Assembly (NCBI GenBank): GCA_030536615.1
Contig: JAUNPQ010000011.1
Span: forward strand, 6,888-40,076
Direction of reading: 5' to 3'
From: Bacteroidales bacterium
Lineage (GTDB): Bacteria; Bacteroidota; Bacteroidia; Bacteroidales; Muribaculaceae
DNA length: 33,189 nt
Shown: positions 16,508-28,645 of the stretch, piece by piece
Layout: every line of letters starts with the position of its first letter
Numbering within the stretch: the stretch's first letter is position 1
Translations under genes and position numbers: made by a program
The notes under the pieces: generated by a model
The model's input: the letters and a program-made list of their open reading frames with translations, nothing else
Databases searched by the model: none
What the model was told of the DNA's origin: nothing

Positions 16508-16521
16508 GAAATATTCCTTTA

Positions 16522-17289
16522 TCAGCTACGGGGTTCAACGCCGGCAAGTTCGGGATCGATCATGATGCGTCCGCAATACTCGCATACAATCACTTTCTTG
16601 TGCATCTTGATCTCTGCCTGACGCTGTGGCGGTATCCGGTTGAAGCAGCCGCCGCATGCATTGCGCTCCACATAGACAATGCCCAGGCCGTTGCGGGCAT
16701 TCTTACGTATGCGTTTGAAAGCGGTCAGTGTACGCTCGTCTATCTTGGGCTCAAGAGCCTTGGCTTTGTCGCGCAGGCTGTCCTCCTGCTCACGTGTCTC
16801 GGAAACAATCTCGCTGAGTTCCTCTTTTTTCTCGCCAAGAGTGTGGTTGCGGTCGGCAAGCGTCTCACGGGTCGAGGCAATATCAGCTTTCTTGTTCTCT
16901 ATGGCACGGCCATACTCGTTGATGTGCTTCTCGCACAATTCTATTTCAAGATTCTGGAATTCTATTTCTTTGGTCAGAAGATCAAACTCGCGGTTATTGC
17001 GCACATTGTCAAGCTGTTCCTTGTAGCGTGCTATGAGCGTTCCGGCCTGTCCTATCTTCTCTTTCTCGGCATTGAGTGCTGTGCTGAGTTCTTCAATCTC
17101 ATGGGTATATTTCTCAATACGGGTGTTCAGACCGGCTATCTCGTCCTCCAGATCCTTGACCTCACGGGGAAGCTCGCCGCGGATCTGTTTGATGCGGTCA
17201 ATCTCACTCAGTATTGTCTGCAGCTGGTAGAGCGACTGGAGGCGCTGCTCCACCGATGCCATCTGCTCATTTTTGCTGTCGTTTGCCAT
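16522..17289 (-). CDS. C4-type zinc-ribbon coiled-coil protein
   Basis: This 255-residue cytoplasmic protein has a long antiparallel coiled coil (about residues 8-185, rich in E, K, L and R with heptad spacing), then a C-terminal zinc ribbon with CGGC and CEYC pairs about 20 residues apart. This layout matches the C4-type zinc-ribbon family (zf-RING_7), found near Nif3 genes in many bacteria and thought to bind nucleic acid or act as a scaffold; its function is not settled. I chose ATG 17289 over the TTG at 17295. It begins 7 nt after the stop of the Nif3-family gene, so the two are in one operon. Confidence 0.85.
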   Translation of the reverse strand: MANDSKNEQMASVEQRLQSLYQLQTILSEIDRIKQIRGELPREVKDLEDEIAGLNTRIEKYTHEIEELSTALNAEKEKIGQAGTLIARYKEQLDNVRNNREFDLLTKEIEFQNLEIELCEKHINEYGRAIENKKADIASTRETLADRNHTLGEKKEELSEIVSETREQEDSLRDKAKALEPKIDERTLTAFKRIRKNARNGLGIVYVERNACGGCFNRIPPQRQAEIKMHKKVIVCEYCGRIMIDPELAGVEPRS

Positions 17290-17296
17290 TGTCAAC

Positions 17297-18412
17297 TCAG
17301 ATATAGTTTATGGGGTTGTTTTCTAACTTTGACTTATAGACTGCAAAGTTAGTGAATTTCTGTGTAATAATCTGATAAAATATCTGTTTTGTGCACTGCT
17401 CGCTCTCAAAATGGCCTATGTCCACCAGAAAAATGCGGTCGGCATAGTCCACAAAGTCATGATAGCGTATGTCTGAGGACACGTATGCCTGAGCGCCTGC
17501 ACGCACAGCATCGGCAATCATTGAGCCTCCTGAGCCTCCGCACATGGCCACACGCAGCAGCCGGGGATCATCGCCATAGGCATCTTTCTCCGGAAACGGC
17601 GTGCAGCGGGCCACCGGCGTACCGAACACCGCTTTCACACGGTCAACGAACTGCCGGGCCGTCAGACGCTCCCTGAGAACACCCACCACGCCTGTACCGA
17701 TGCTGTCAGGTCCTGACACGGGCATCATGAACTCATAAGCGGGCATCTCATAAGGATGCACCTGCCGCAGTGTGTCCTCAACCTTGCCACGAAGCCACGA
17801 GGGCAACATCACCTCTATGCGCGTCTCCGCCTCATGATGTATCTCGCCCTGCTCACCGACAAAAGGATGTGAGCCGTCAAGAGCGCGGAATGTCCCGGTG
17901 CCCTCAACATTGTACGAGCAGCAGTCATAAGTGCCGAAACTACCCGCGCCGGCATCAAAAAGAGCCATCCGCACACTCTCGGCATGCGCCTCGGGAACCA
18001 TCGTCACCAACTTCAGAAAACGCGGCGGCAAGGGCGCAAGGGTGCTTTTCACTTCAACACCCAGCATCCCGGCCATGGTGTATGACACCCCGCCGGGAGT
18101 GTTGTCCACAGCCGTATGGTTTGAGTAGACGCTTATACCGGCTGCTATGGCGTTCATCACCGACACCTCAACCGGCGTAGAACCAGTGAGATGCTTCAGC
18201 CCCTTGAAAATCAGGGGATGATGTGACACTATCAGATTGCAGCCCAACGATATGGCCTCGTCAACAATCTTCGGTGTGACATCCACGCAGATCAGCACGC
18301 CGGTACATTCAGTGGCACCGTTGCCAACCTGAAGACCGGTGTTGTCCCAGTCCTCCTGAAACGCACGGGGGGCGAACGCCTCGATAGCCTGTATTATCTC
18401 AGCAATGCGCAT
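17297..18412 (-). CDS. Nif3-like dinuclear metal-centre protein
   Basis: This protein belongs to the Nif3/YbgI/YqfO family of toroidal hexamers with a two-metal site; it is often labelled GTP cyclohydrolase I type 2 homologue, though the cell role is unclear. Metal-ligand motifs are VSHHPLIFKG near residues 62-71, SNHTAVDNTPGG near 97-108 and DIGHFESE near 333-340. The middle part (about 125-235), with VHPYEMPAYEF, is the PII-like insert found in the longer family members such as B. subtilis YqfO, matching the 371-residue length. It starts 14 nt after aspS and is 7 nt from the zinc-ribbon gene, giving an operon aspS, Nif3 gene, zinc-ribbon gene. Confidence 0.9.
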   Translation of the reverse strand: MRIAEIIQAIEAFAPRAFQEDWDNTGLQVGNGATECTGVLICVDVTPKIVDEAISLGCNLIVSHHPLIFKGLKHLTGSTPVEVSVMNAIAAGISVYSNHTAVDNTPGGVSYTMAGMLGVEVKSTLAPLPPRFLKLVTMVPEAHAESVRMALFDAGAGSFGTYDCCSYNVEGTGTFRALDGSHPFVGEQGEIHHEAETRIEVMLPSWLRGKVEDTLRQVHPYEMPAYEFMMPVSGPDSIGTGVVGVLRERLTARQFVDRVKAVFGTPVARCTPFPEKDAYGDDPRLLRVAMCGGSGGSMIADAVRAGAQAYVSSDIRYHDFVDYADRIFLVDIGHFESEQCTKQIFYQIITQKFTNFAVYKSKLENNPINYI

Positions 18413-18426
18413 TGTCAGACATTCTA

Positions 18427-20187
18427 TTATTTCTCCTTGACATCCAGTTTCAGTGCCAGTTCATCAAGCTGCTTGTCATCAAGGGCAGCCGGAGCGTCAA
18501 GCATCACATCGCGACCGGAATTGTTCTTGGGGAAAGCAATGCAGTCACGTATAGAGTCAAGGCCGGCAAAGAGGCTCACCCAACGGTCCAGACCATAGGC
18601 AAGACCGCCATGAGGAGGCGCGCCGTATTTGAAAGCGTTCATCAGGAAGCCGAACTGTTCCTGAGCTTTTTCAGGCGTAAAGCCAAGTATCTCGAACATC
18701 TTGGCCTGCAGTGCGCTGTCATGTATACGGATCGAGCCACCGCCCACTTCAACGCCGTTCACAACCATGTCATAGGCATCGGCGCGCACAGCGGCAGGGT
18801 CAGTGTCAAGCATCGGAATATCCTCGTCTTTGGGGTGTGTGAACGGATGGTGCATGGCCATCAGACGCTGCTCCTCGTCGCTCCACTCAAACATCGGGAA
18901 ATCAACCACCCACAGACAGGCAAACTTGTTCTTGTCACGAAGTCCAAGCTGATTGCCCATTTCCAGACGCAGTTCACAGAGCTGTTTGCGTGTACGCATG
19001 GCATCATCACCGCTCAGAATCAGAATCAGATCGCCCGGTTCAGCATCCATTGCCTTGCGGAGTTCCTGAAGCTGCTCCTGCGTATAGAACTTGTCGACCG
19101 ATGATTTCACGGTGCCGTCCTCGCCCACACGTGCATAGACCATACCTTTTGCGCCTATCTGCGGACGTTTCACAAACTCGGTCAGTGCGTCAAGCTGCTT
19201 GCGCGTGTAGCCGGCAGCGCCCTTGGCGCATATGCCGCCTATGTATTCCGCATTGTCAAACACACTGAAACCATGACCTTTGAGCACATCCATAAGTTCA
19301 ACAAAACGCATTCCGAAACGCAGGTCAGGCTTGTCAGATCCATAATATTTCATGGCATCGGCCCACGGCATGCGCATGAACGGCTCTGTCAGTTCAACTC
19401 CGCGCAGCTCCTTGAAAAGATGCTTGGCCATGCCCTCAAAAAGTTCTATTATATCATTCTGCTCCACAAAACTCATCTCACAGTCTATCTGTGTGAACTC
19501 GGGCTGACGGTCGGCACGGAGATCCTCATCACGGAAACATTTCACAATCTGGAAGTACCGGTCCATGCCTGACACCATCAGGAGCTGCTTGAGGGTCTGC
19601 GGTGACTGCGGAAGGGCATAGAACTGTCCCGGATTCATGCGCGACGGCACCACGAAGTCACGTGCACCTTCAGGCGTAGATCCCACAAGCATCGGCGTCT
19701 CTATCTCCAGAAAACCTTTTGAGTCAAGGTAGCGGCGTACCTCCATGGTCATGCGGTGGCGCAGTTCCAGATTGCGGCGCACAGCCCCGCGGCGCAGATC
19801 CAGATAACGGTATTTCATGCGCAGGTCATCGCCGCCGTCGGTATTGTCCTCAATGGTAAACGGAGGCACCTCTGATGCGTTCAGCACTTTCAGGCCATCG
19901 GCAATGATCTCTATGTCGCCCGTATCAAGATGGCTGTTCTTGCTCGAGCGCTCGGCCACTGTACCCGTGACCTGCACAACGAACTCACGGCCAAGATGAT
20001 TGGCCGCATCGTTGAGCTGAGCATTGTCGGCGTCATTGAAAACAACCTGCGTAATGCCGTAACGGTCACGCAGATCCATGAATGTCATGCCACCCATCCG
20101 GCGTGTGCGCTGCACCCATCCGGCAAGAGTGACGTGTCTGCCCACATCAGACAGACGCAGTTCTCCACACGTGTTGCTTCTATACAT
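18427..20187 (-). CDS. aspS: Aspartyl-tRNA synthetase
   Basis: This class II synthetase charges tRNA-Asp in the cytoplasm. At 586 residues it is the bacterial type: an N-terminal OB-fold anticodon-binding domain (about 1-105), a catalytic core with FLEIETPML (motif 1 region), [18 protein letters not shown] (motif 2 region) and [10 protein letters not shown] (motif 3), and the GAD insertion between motifs 2 and 3. All key motifs are intact. The start ATG 20187 follows a leader of about 75 nt from the promoter at 20270-20299. It is the first gene of the operon with the Nif3-family and zinc-ribbon genes. Confidence 0.97.
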   Translation of the reverse strand: MYRSNTCGELRLSDVGRHVTLAGWVQRTRRMGGMTFMDLRDRYGITQVVFNDADNAQLNDAANHLGREFVVQVTGTVAERSSKNSHLDTGDIEIIADGLKVLNASEVPPFTIEDNTDGGDDLRMKYRYLDLRRGAVRRNLELRHRMTMEVRRYLDSKGFLEIETPMLVGSTPEGARDFVVPSRMNPGQFYALPQSPQTLKQLLMVSGMDRYFQIVKCFRDEDLRADRQPEFTQIDCEMSFVEQNDIIELFEGMAKHLFKELRGVELTEPFMRMPWADAMKYYGSDKPDLRFGMRFVELMDVLKGHGFSVFDNAEYIGGICAKGAAGYTRKQLDALTEFVKRPQIGAKGMVYARVGEDGTVKSSVDKFYTQEQLQELRKAMDAEPGDLILILSGDDAMRTRKQLCELRLEMGNQLGLRDKNKFACLWVVDFPMFEWSDEEQRLMAMHHPFTHPKDEDIPMLDTDPAAVRADAYDMVVNGVEVGGGSIRIHDSALQAKMFEILGFTPEKAQEQFGFLMNAFKYGAPPHGGLAYGLDRWVSLFAGLDSIRDCIAFPKNNSGRDVMLDAPAALDDKQLDELALKLDVKEK

Positions 20188-20269
20188 ATCGTTTTGTGTT
20201 AATGTTCTATATCATAGGCGCATACACACCATTTGCAGCATACGGCACATCCGCGCCGACGCCACACTA

Positions 20270-20299
20270 CAAAGTTACAGAAAAAACTTCTAACAGCAA
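20270..20299 (-). promoter_or_regulatory. aspS operon promoter
   Basis: On the minus strand TTG (20299-20297) and TAACTTTG (20277-20270) are 19 nt apart. Initiation near 20263 gives a leader of about 75 nt before aspS. Confidence 0.7.
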
Positions 20300-20431
20300 T
20301 CATTCAGGCTCTTGTTTTTCCACACCGTCAAAACAACAGACAGGACACATATTTTGCCCTACCCCATTCTCACTATAAGAGACTGTTTAAAACATCTTCT
20401 TATAATGCAGCCGGAGTTTTTTATAACACAA

Positions 20432-20461
20432 CAGAGGCCTGCCGTTACCGGCAGACCTCTG
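20432..20461 (-). terminator. Terminator of the rpoBC operon
   Basis: On the minus strand CAGAGG-T-CTGCCG pairs with CGGCAG-G-CCTCTG around a GTAA loop (20461-20432), 12 bp plus one mismatch, about 28 nt after the rpoC stop. The following bases (TTGTGTTATAAAAAAC) are a weak U-tract. Confidence 0.65.
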
Positions 20462-20488
20462 CTGAAACTATTGTTGCCTCGCTATTTA

Positions 20489-23400
20489 TCAGTCGTTGAT
20501 AACCTCGGCGTGTTCAACGTCAATGACGTCATTGCCGTCATAGCTGAGCTGCGCGTCAATGTCATCTTTCGATGTCACCACCAGACGCTGGTACTGGCGC
20601 AGACCGGTACCGGCGGGGATAAGGTGTCCGCAGATAACGTTCTCCTTCATGCCCTCAAGCGAGTCTGATTTGCCGTTGATGGCTGCCTCATTGAGCACCT
20701 TGGTGGTCTCCTGGAATGAAGCCGCCGACATGAAGCTTGATGTCTGCAATGCGGCACGTGTTATGCCCTGCAGAATCTGCTCGGATGTAGCAGGCACGGC
20801 ATCGCGGGCGGTGATGGTACGCAGGTCGCGGCGTTTCAGGGCCGAGTTCTCGTCGCGGAGCTTGCGGGCGGTGATGATCATACCCGGCTGCACTGTCTCG
20901 GAGTCTCCGGCATCGGTAACCACTTTCTTGCCCCAGATGCGGTCATTCTCGTCCATAAAGTCGCGCTTGTCAACAATCTGCTGCTCAAGGAAGTTGGTAT
21001 CACCCGGATCAAGAATATTGACTTTGCGCATCATCTGGCGCACAATCACCTCAAAGTGCTTGTCGTTGATCTTCACACCCTGCATGCGGTACACGTCCTG
21101 AACCTCATTGACAATGTACTCCTGCACGGCCGTCGGACCCATGATGTTGAGGATGTCCGCCGGGGTGATGGAACCGTCAGAGAGCGGTGTGCCGGCGCGC
21201 ACATAGTCGTTTTCCTGCACAAGCATCTGCTTGGACAGCGGAATGAGATATTTCTTGACTTCGCCGAGTTTGCTTGTCACTGAGATCTCACGGTTACCGC
21301 GTTTCACCTTGCCGAATTTCACCTCACCGTCAATCTCGGAGACAATGGCGGGATTCGACGGGTTACGGGCCTCGAACAGCTCTGTCACACGCGGCAGACC
21401 GCCGGTGATGTCACCGGCACCTCCGGTGGCACGCGGAATCTTGATGACAAGATCACCGGGCTTGATCTCCTGACCTTCCTCAAGAAGCAGGTGGGCGCCC
21501 ACAGGCAACGAGTAGGTCTTGACAATTGTGCCGTCGTTGTCGGTGATGTTCACTTCGGGGTTCTTGGCACGGTCACGGCTCTCAATGATAACGCGGTCCT
21601 CAAGGCCTGACTGCTCGTCGACATCGGTGCGGAATGTCACACCCTCTATGAGGTTGCTGTATTTTATCTTGCCACCAACTTCGCTGACAATCACAGCATT
21701 GAAGGGGTCCCATTCGCAGATCACATCGCCTTTCACAACCTTATCGCCGTTGTTGAAATACAGTTTGGCGCCATAAGGGATGTTGGCGTTGGTGAGCATC
21801 ATGCCCGTGTTGGGATCAGTGATGCGCATCTCGGCCAGACGGCCGATGACAACCTGCACGGGGCGTCCGTTGCTGCCTATCTCCTCGGTGGCGACGGTGC
21901 GGAGCTCGTCAATTTCCAGATTACCTTCATAGCGTGAGGTCACTGAGTTCACGGCAGCCACGTTGCTGGCCACACCGCCCACGTGGAATGTACGCAGCGT
22001 CAGCTGGGTTCCGGGCTCACCGATTGACTGTGCCGCTATCACGCCCACAGCCTCACCCTGCTGAACCAGACGGTTGTTGGAGAGGTTGCGGCCATAACAC
22101 TTGGCGCACACGCCTTTCTTGCTCTCACAGGTGAGAACGGAGCGTATCTCAACGCTCTCTATCGGAGAAGCGTCTATACGGTCAGCGGCGGCATCGTTGA
22201 TCTCTTCGCCGGCGGCAACTATGATCTCGCCGTTTGTGGGGTCAACAATGTCATGCACCGATACACGGCCCAGAATGCGCTCGCCAAGTGAGGCTATCAC
22301 CTCGTCGTTCTTCTTGATGGCCGTGCACACAAGGCCGCGGAGAGTGCCGCAATCCTCCTCATTGATGATCACATCATGTGCAACGTCAACAAGACGGCGT
22401 GTCAGATAACCGGCGTCGGCAGTCTTCAGGGCCGTATCGGCAAGACCCTTGCGGGCACCATGCGTCGAAATGAAGTACTCAAGCACTGACAGACCCTCCT
22501 TGAAGTTTGCAAGAATCGGGTTCTCGATGATCTGACCGCCCTCGGCACCTGCCTTCTGCGGCTTGGCCATAAGGCCGCGCATGCCCGCAAGCTGACGGAT
22601 CTGGTCCTTTGATCCACGGGCACCGGAGTCAAGCATCATGAACACTGAGTTGAAGCCCTTGTTGGCCTCTGTCATCTGTTTCATGAGCACATCGGTAAGC
22701 TTGGAGTTGACATGTGTCCAGATATCAATGATCTGGTTGTAACGCTCTGTGTTGGTGATGAAGCCCATGGCATAGTTGTTCATCACCTCCTCAACCTGTG
22801 CGTAGCCCTCGGAGACAATCGCCTCTTTCTCGGCAGGGATGATCACATCGCCGAGATTGAATGACAGTCCTCCGCGGAAGGCCATATAGTAACCCAGGTT
22901 CTTGATATCGTCCAGGAACTGGGCCGAACGCGGAATACCGCATTTCTTGATGACACGCGATATGATGTTGCGCAATGATTTCTTTGAGAGAATCTCATTG
23001 ACATAGCCTATCTCGGAGGGCACATACTGGTTCACAAGCACACGTCCCACAGATGTGTTCTCCACAAGATGTGTTATGTGGTTGCCTTCGGCATCAACAT
23101 CGTCCACCATCACACTCACCGGAGCATGCAGTGTCACTTTGCCTTCGTTATATGCAATCTGAGCCTCCTCGGGACCGTAGAAAACGGTTCCCTCGCCCTT
23201 GTCGCCGGGACGAAGTTTGGTGATATAGTAAAGTCCAAGTACCATGTCCTGCGACGGCACGGTTATAGGAGCGCCGTTGGCAGGATTGAGGATATTGTGG
23301 GCACCCAGCATCAGCATCTGTGCCTCAAGGATAGCCTCATTGCCAAGGGGAAGGTGCACAGCCATCTGGTCACCGTCAAAGTCGGCGTTGAATGCCGTAC

Positions 23401-24787
23401 ATGCCAGCGGGTGCAGCTGTATGGCCTTGCCCTCGATCATCTTGGGCTGGAATGCCTGGATACCCAGACGGTGAAGTGTCGGGGCACGGTTCAGAAGCAC
23501 CGGATGTCCTTTCATCACATATTCCAGGATGTCCCATACAACCGGTTCCTTGCGGTCAACGATCTTCTTGGCGCTCTTCACTGTCTTCACAATGCCGCGC
23601 TCAATGAGTTTGCGGATCACAAAGGGCTTGTAAAGCTCGGCAGCCATATATTTGGGGATACCGCACTCATGCATCTTCAACTCGGGGCCTACCACAATCA
23701 CGGAACGTGCCGAGTAGTCCACACGCTTACCAAGAAGATTCTGACGGAAGCGGCCCTGCTTTCCTTTCAGCGAGTCTGAAAGTGACTTGAGGGGACGGTT
23801 GGCATCGCTCTTGACAGCTGATGACTTGCGCGAGTTGTCAAGCAGAGAGTCAACTGCCTCCTGAAGCATACGCTTCTCATTGCGCAGAATCACATCCGGA
23901 GCTTTGATCTCGATGAGACGTTTCAGACGGTTGTTGCGGATGATGACACGACGATACAGATCATTGAGGTCGGAAGTGGCGAAACGTCCGCCATCAAGCG
24001 GCACAAGAGGACGCAGTTCCGGCGGAATCACAGGCACCGCCTGGAGTATCATCCACTCAGGCTTGTTGCGGTGACGCGACGCACGGAAGCTCTCAACAAC
24101 CTGAAGGCGCTTGAGGGCCTCGGTCTTGCGCTGCTGTGAACCGTCAGTGTCGGCCTGATGGCGCAACTGATAGCTCAGTGAGTCCAGATCAAGCTGGGTC
24201 AGAAGCGTATAGATAGCCTCTGCACCCATCTTGGCCACAAACTTGTTGGGATCATTATCATCAAGCGACGCATTGTCGGGAAGACTGTCTATGATGTTGA
24301 AGTACTCATCCTCAGTGAGCAGGTCAAGACGCTCAACACCTTCCACAGTGCCGGGGTTGATGACAATATAACGCTCATAATAGATGACAGAGTCAAGTTT
24401 CTTGGAGGGGAGTCCCAGCAGATAACCTATCTTGTTGGGCAGCGAGCGGAAATACCATATGTGTGCCACAGGAACCACAAGCTTGATGTGTCCCATGCGC
24501 TCACGGCGCACTTTCTTCTCCGTAACCTCCACACCGCAGCGGTCGCAGACAATGCCTTTGTAACGGATACGCTTGTATTTGCCGCAATGGCACTCATAGT
24601 CCTTCACCGGACCGAAGATGCGCTCACAGAACAGTCCGTCGCGCTCAGGCTTGTAGGTACGGTAGTTGATGGTTTCGGGTTTGAGGACCTCGCCGCTCGA
24701 TTTCTCCAGAATCTCCTCGGGCGAAGCAAGCCCGATGGTGATCTTTGAGAAACCGTTCTTTTGTTTGTTGTCTTTTCTAAAAGCCAT
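20489..24787 (-). CDS. rpoC: RNA polymerase beta' subunit
   Basis: This is the catalytic subunit of RNA polymerase, 1432 residues, normal for Bacteroidota. The N-terminal zinc site uses Cys66, Cys68, Cys81 and Cys84. The catalytic Mg motif NADFDGDQM lies near 465-473. The second zinc cluster (ending CAKCYGR) is followed by the bridge/trigger region [20 protein letters not shown]. The C terminus is acidic. It follows rpoB by 45 nt in the same operon and ends it. The region between the trigger helix and the C terminus (TFHVGG to [13 protein letters not shown]) holds the lineage insert with a beta-rich hybrid-like fold typical of this phylum (from family knowledge). No damage seen. Confidence 0.98.
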   Translation of the reverse strand: MAFRKDNKQKNGFSKITIGLASPEEILEKSSGEVLKPETINYRTYKPERDGLFCERIFGPVKDYECHCGKYKRIRYKGIVCDRCGVEVTEKKVRRERMGHIKLVVPVAHIWYFRSLPNKIGYLLGLPSKKLDSVIYYERYIVINPGTVEGVERLDLLTEDEYFNIIDSLPDNASLDDNDPNKFVAKMGAEAIYTLLTQLDLDSLSYQLRHQADTDGSQQRKTEALKRLQVVESFRASRHRNKPEWMILQAVPVIPPELRPLVPLDGGRFATSDLNDLYRRVIIRNNRLKRLIEIKAPDVILRNEKRMLQEAVDSLLDNSRKSSAVKSDANRPLKSLSDSLKGKQGRFRQNLLGKRVDYSARSVIVVGPELKMHECGIPKYMAAELYKPFVIRKLIERGIVKTVKSAKKIVDRKEPVVWDILEYVMKGHPVLLNRAPTLHRLGIQAFQPKMIEGKAIQLHPLACTAFNADFDGDQMAVHLPLGNEAILEAQMLMLGAHNILNPANGAPITVPSQDMVLGLYYITKLRPGDKGEGTVFYGPEEAQIAYNEGKVTLHAPVSVMVDDVDAEGNHITHLVENTSVGRVLVNQYVPSEIGYVNEILSKKSLRNIISRVIKKCGIPRSAQFLDDIKNLGYYMAFRGGLSFNLGDVIIPAEKEAIVSEGYAQVEEVMNNYAMGFITNTERYNQIIDIWTHVNSKLTDVLMKQMTEANKGFNSVFMMLDSGARGSKDQIRQLAGMRGLMAKPQKAGAEGGQIIENPILANFKEGLSVLEYFISTHGARKGLADTALKTADAGYLTRRLVDVAHDVIINEEDCGTLRGLVCTAIKKNDEVIASLGERILGRVSVHDIVDPTNGEIIVAAGEEINDAAADRIDASPIESVEIRSVLTCESKKGVCAKCYGRNLSNNRLVQQGEAVGVIAAQSIGEPGTQLTLRTFHVGGVASNVAAVNSVTSRYEGNLEIDELRTVATEEIGSNGRPVQVVIGRLAEMRITDPNTGMMLTNANIPYGAKLYFNNGDKVVKGDVICEWDPFNAVIVSEVGGKIKYSNLIEGVTFRTDVDEQSGLEDRVIIESRDRAKNPEVNITDNDGTIVKTYSLPVGAHLLLEEGQEIKPGDLVIKIPRATGGAGDITGGLPRVTELFEARNPSNPAIVSEIDGEVKFGKVKRGNREISVTSKLGEVKKYLIPLSKQMLVQENDYVRAGTPLSDGSITPADILNIMGPTAVQEYIVNEVQDVYRMQGVKINDKHFEVIVRQMMRKVNILDPGDTNFLEQQIVDKRDFMDENDRIWGKKVVTDAGDSETVQPGMIITARKLRDENSALKRRDLRTITARDAVPATSEQILQGITRAALQTSSFMSAASFQETTKVLNEAAINGKSDSLEGMKENVICGHLIPAGTGLRQYQRLVVTSKDDIDAQLSYDGNDVIDVEHAEVIND

Positions 24788-24832
24788 ATTTGGAAAAAAG
24801 TCTTTGCTTGGAGTAAGATGAGTGTGCTATGA

Positions 24833-27800
24833 TTATTGTTCAAGGTTGATGCTCAGACCCAGTCCGCGGAGCTCATGCAGCAACACATTCAAGCTCTCCG
24901 GAATGCCGGGTGTAGGCATCGAGTCACCTTTAACTATGGCCTCATACGCTTTGCTGCGGCCATTCACATCGTCACTCTTGATGGTAAGAATCTCCTGAAG
25001 TATATGTGAGGCTCCGAAAGCTTCAAGAGCCCACACCTCCATCTCTCCGAAACGCTGGCCGCCGAACTGGGCTTTACCGCCAAGAGGCTGCTGCGTGATC
25101 AGCGAGTACGGGCCAATGGAACGGGCATGCATCTTGTCCTCGACCATGTGACCAAGCTTCAGCATATAGATCACACCCACGGTGGCCGGCTGGTCAAAGC
25201 GCTCGCCGGTGCCGCCGTCATAGAGGTATGTCTTGCCGTAGCGCGGCAGTCCGGCCTTGTCAGTCCACTCGTTGAGGTCATCAAGGGTGGCACCGTCAAA
25301 AATCGGAGTGGCGAATTTCTCACCAAGTTCACGGCCTGCCCAGCCAAGAACAGTCTCGAAGATCTGTCCCAGGTTCATACGCGAGGGCACACCCAGCGGG
25401 TTAAGCACGATGTCGACAGGTGTTCCGTCGGCCAGGAAAGGCATATCCTCCTGACGCACAATGCGGCTCACAATACCCTTGTTACCGTGACGTCCGGCCA
25501 TCTTGTCACCCACGCTGATCTTACGCTTCTTGGCAATGTAGACCTTGGCTATCTGCATGATGCCTGAGGGCAGCTCATCGCCTATGCTTATATCAAACTT
25601 CTTGCGGCGAAGCTGGGCGTCAAGTTCCTTGGCCTTGCGCAGATAGTTCTGTATGGTGCGGCTTATAAGCTCATTCTTGTGGGCGTCAGAGGTCCACTTG
25701 CTCAGGTTCACCGTGTCATAGTCAATGTCCTTGAGCACAGCAGCCGTGAAACGGGCGCCCTTAGGGATGATCTCGCTGCCGATAAAGTCTTTCACACCCT
25801 GCGATGTTTTGCCCGATGTGAGTGTCATCAGCTTGCTGACCAGAAGATCCTTCAAAGCGTTGATCTTCTCCTCGAACTCGGCATCCAGAATAGGCAGTTG
25901 GGCCTGTGCGGCCTTGTTCTTGCCCTTCTTCATTATGCGTGTGAACAGATTGGTGCCTATCACAACACCTTTCAGCGACGGCGAAGCCTTCAGCGACGCA
26001 TCCTTGACATCGCCGGCTTTGTCACCGAAGATGGCGCGCAGCAGCTTCTCCTCAGGGGTGGGATCGCTCTCGCCCTTGGGCGTGATCTTACCTATCATGA
26101 TATCGCCCGGCACAACATGTGCGCCCACACGGATTATACCGCCCTCGTTGAGGTCCTTGGTGGCATCCTCGCTGACATTGGGGATATCATTGGTCAGCTC
26201 CTCCATGCCACGCTTTGTCTCTCGCACCTCAAGGGCATATTCGTCAACATGCACGGATGTGAGTATATCCTCGCGCACAACACGCTCATTGAGCACAATG
26301 GCATCCTCATAGTTATAACCCTTCCAGGGCATGAATGCCACTTTCAGGTTGCGGCCCAGGGCAAGCTCGCCGTTCTCGGTTGAATAGCCCTCGGTGAGTA
26401 TATCGCCACGCTCCACACGCTGTCCTTTCACACAGATAGGACGCAGGTCAATGGTCGTGCTCTGGTTGGTCTTGCGGAATTTGGGGATGGAGTATTCCTT
26501 GACAGCATCGTCAAAAGCCACAAACTCCTCATCCTCGGTACGGTCATAGCGCACCACAATCCTGGTGGCATCAACAAACTCAACAACGCCCGGGCCCTCG
26601 GCCATGATCTGGGTGCGTGAGTCGCGGATCAGCTGACCCTCGATGCCCGTGCCCACAATCGGAGCCTCGCTGCGCAGCAGAGGCACAGCCTGACGCATCA
26701 TGTTTGATCCCATGAGCGCACGGTTGGCGTCATCATGCTCCAGGAACGGAATCAGTGAAGCCGCTATTGACGCTATCTGCGCCGGTGACACATCCATCAG
26801 CTGAACATCGCCCGGGGCAACAACAGGGAAATCGGCGTCAAGACGCGCTTTCACCTTGTCACGCACAAATGTGCCGTCAGCATTCAGCGGTGCATTGCCC
26901 TGAGCAATCACCTTGCCCTCCTCGATCTCGGCGGTCAGATAGACAACCTCATCGTTGTTGAGGTCAACCTTGGCATTCTCCACCTTGCGGTAAGGCGTCT
27001 CTATGAAACCAAGATCATTTATCTTGGCATACACACACAGCGAACTGATAAGACCGATGTTCGGGCCTTCAGGAGTCTCGATGGGGCACAGACGGCCATA
27101 GTGCGTATAGTGCACGTCGCGCACCTCGAAACCGGCACGCTCACGCGACAGTCCGCCCGGGCCAAGAGCCGACAGACGGCGCTTGTGGGTGATCTCGGCC
27201 AGAGGATTCGTCTGGTCCATGAACTGCGACAGCGCATTGGTGCCGAAATATGTATTGATCACTGACGAGATGGTCTTGGCATTGATCAGATCAATGGGCG
27301 TGAACGTCTCATTGTCACGGACATTCATGCGCTCACGGATTGTGCGCGACATACGTGCCAGACCCACGGCGAACTGATTGTAGAGCTGCTCGCCGACAGT
27401 GCGGACACGACGGTTGCTCAGATGGTCAATGTCATCAACATCCGTCTTGGAATTTATAAGTTCAATCAGATACTTGATGATGGCGATGATATCCTCGCGG
27501 GTCAGCACCTTCACATCCATCGATGTGCCCAGATCAAGTTTCTTGTTTATGCGGTAGCGGCCAACCTCGCCAAGGTCATAGCGCTTTTCAGAGAAGAAAA
27601 GATTGGTGATGACCTCGCGCGCCGACGCATCATCCGGTGGCTCGGCGTTGCGCAGCTGCCTGTAGATATATTGTATGGCCTCCTTCTCTGAGTTGGTCGG
27701 GTCCTTGTGCAGAGTGTTGGAGATGATTGAATAGTCACTGGCATTGGCATCCTCCTTGTGGATGAGGATTGAAGCCACACCACTCTCAATGATCTCATCT

Positions 27801-28645
27801 ATATGACTCTCGTCAAGCACGCTCTCACGCTCCAGAACAACCTCATTGCGCTCAATGGTGGTCACCTCGCCGGTATCCTGATCCACAAAGTCCTCATTCC
27901 AGGTCTTCAACACACGGGCAGCAAGAGTGCGGCCCACAGCCTTCTTGAGATTGGTCTTGTTGACCTTGATCTCCTCGGCCAGGCCAAAGATCTCGATGAT
28001 ATCCTTGTCACTCTCAAGACCTATGGCACGCAGAAGCGTGGTTACAGGCAATTTCTTCTTGCGGTCAATGTAGGCATACATCACATTGTTGATGTCCGTG
28101 GCAAACTCAATCCAGCTGCCGCGGAACGGAATGATGCGCGCCGAATAAAGTTTCGTGCCGTTGGCATGCGTGCTCTGACCAAAGAAAACACCCGGTGAAC
28201 GGTGCAGCTGCGACACAACGACACGCTCCGCGCCATTGATCACAAACGTGCCCTTCTCAGTCATATAAGGGATCGGACCCAGATACACATCCTGTATCAC
28301 AGTGTCAAAATCCTCATGGTCCGGGTCGGTGCAATAAAGTTTTAACTTCGCCTTGAGAGGCACGCTGTACGTAAGGCCGCGCTCCAGACACTCCTCGATG
28401 GTATATCGCGGAGGATCTATATAATAGTCCAGAAATTCAAGGACAAAACTGTTGCGAGGATCCACAATGGGGAAATTCTCGGCAAACACCTTGTAGAGGC
28501 CTTCGTTGTTTCGTTGTTCAGGAGGGGTGTCAAGCTGCAGAAAGTCATGAAACGACTTCAGCTGAACCTCCAGAAAGTCGGGATAAGGAAGAGGATTCTT
28601 TACCGACGCAAAATTGACACGAGGTTTTGATACAGGAACTGACAT
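24833..28645 (-). CDS. rpoB: RNA polymerase beta subunit
   Basis: The 1270-residue beta subunit completes the RNA polymerase active centre and holds the rifampicin pocket. The start is [12 protein letters not shown] and the end [10 protein letters not shown], both normal. The rifampicin region (about 465-510) reads [20 protein letters not shown] then [20 protein letters not shown]; the Asp, His and Ser positions that usually mutate in resistance carry the wild-type residues, so the sequence suggests a rifampicin-sensitive target. It follows a 373-nt spacer after rplL, much longer than the other gaps in the operon (15-125 nt). Confidence 0.98.
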   Translation of the reverse strand: MSVPVSKPRVNFASVKNPLPYPDFLEVQLKSFHDFLQLDTPPEQRNNEGLYKVFAENFPIVDPRNSFVLEFLDYYIDPPRYTIEECLERGLTYSVPLKAKLKLYCTDPDHEDFDTVIQDVYLGPIPYMTEKGTFVINGAERVVVSQLHRSPGVFFGQSTHANGTKLYSARIIPFRGSWIEFATDINNVMYAYIDRKKKLPVTTLLRAIGLESDKDIIEIFGLAEEIKVNKTNLKKAVGRTLAARVLKTWNEDFVDQDTGEVTTIERNEVVLERESVLDESHIDEIIESGVASILIHKEDANASDYSIISNTLHKDPTNSEKEAIQYIYRQLRNAEPPDDASAREVITNLFFSEKRYDLGEVGRYRINKKLDLGTSMDVKVLTREDIIAIIKYLIELINSKTDVDDIDHLSNRRVRTVGEQLYNQFAVGLARMSRTIRERMNVRDNETFTPIDLINAKTISSVINTYFGTNALSQFMDQTNPLAEITHKRRLSALGPGGLSRERAGFEVRDVHYTHYGRLCPIETPEGPNIGLISSLCVYAKINDLGFIETPYRKVENAKVDLNNDEVVYLTAEIEEGKVIAQGNAPLNADGTFVRDKVKARLDADFPVVAPGDVQLMDVSPAQIASIAASLIPFLEHDDANRALMGSNMMRQAVPLLRSEAPIVGTGIEGQLIRDSRTQIMAEGPGVVEFVDATRIVVRYDRTEDEEFVAFDDAVKEYSIPKFRKTNQSTTIDLRPICVKGQRVERGDILTEGYSTENGELALGRNLKVAFMPWKGYNYEDAIVLNERVVREDILTSVHVDEYALEVRETKRGMEELTNDIPNVSEDATKDLNEGGIIRVGAHVVPGDIMIGKITPKGESDPTPEEKLLRAIFGDKAGDVKDASLKASPSLKGVVIGTNLFTRIMKKGKNKAAQAQLPILDAEFEEKINALKDLLVSKLMTLTSGKTSQGVKDFIGSEIIPKGARFTAAVLKDIDYDTVNLSKWTSDAHKNELISRTIQNYLRKAKELDAQLRRKKFDISIGDELPSGIMQIAKVYIAKKRKISVGDKMAGRHGNKGIVSRIVRQEDMPFLADGTPVDIVLNPLGVPSRMNLGQIFETVLGWAGRELGEKFATPIFDGATLDDLNEWTDKAGLPRYGKTYLYDGGTGERFDQPATVGVIYMLKLGHMVEDKMHARSIGPYSLITQQPLGGKAQFGGQRFGEMEVWALEAFGASHILQEILTIKSDDVNGRSKAYEAIVKGDSMPTPGIPESLNVLLHELRGLGLSINLEQ

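Larger units (their letters stand above)
20188..20488. other. Spacer between rpoC end and aspS start
   Basis: This 301-bp spacer holds the aspS promoter and leader on its left side and the rpoC terminator on its right. Between them is an imperfect TATAAGA / TCTTATA pair (about 20374-20404) of unclear meaning. No gene is seen; small plus-strand ORFs here have no features of real genes. Confidence 0.6.

Noticed and set aside
16600-17352. 250-codon plus-strand ORF opposite the zinc-ribbon gene
   Set aside because: It is antisense to a clear family gene and its Leu/Cys-rich product is what an antisense coiled-coil frame gives.
18412-19104. 230-codon plus-strand ORF opposite aspS
   Set aside because: It is antisense to a fully conserved synthetase and has no promoter or domain.
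23069-23779. 236-codon plus-strand ORF opposite rpoC
   Set aside because: Shadow frame of a highly conserved gene.
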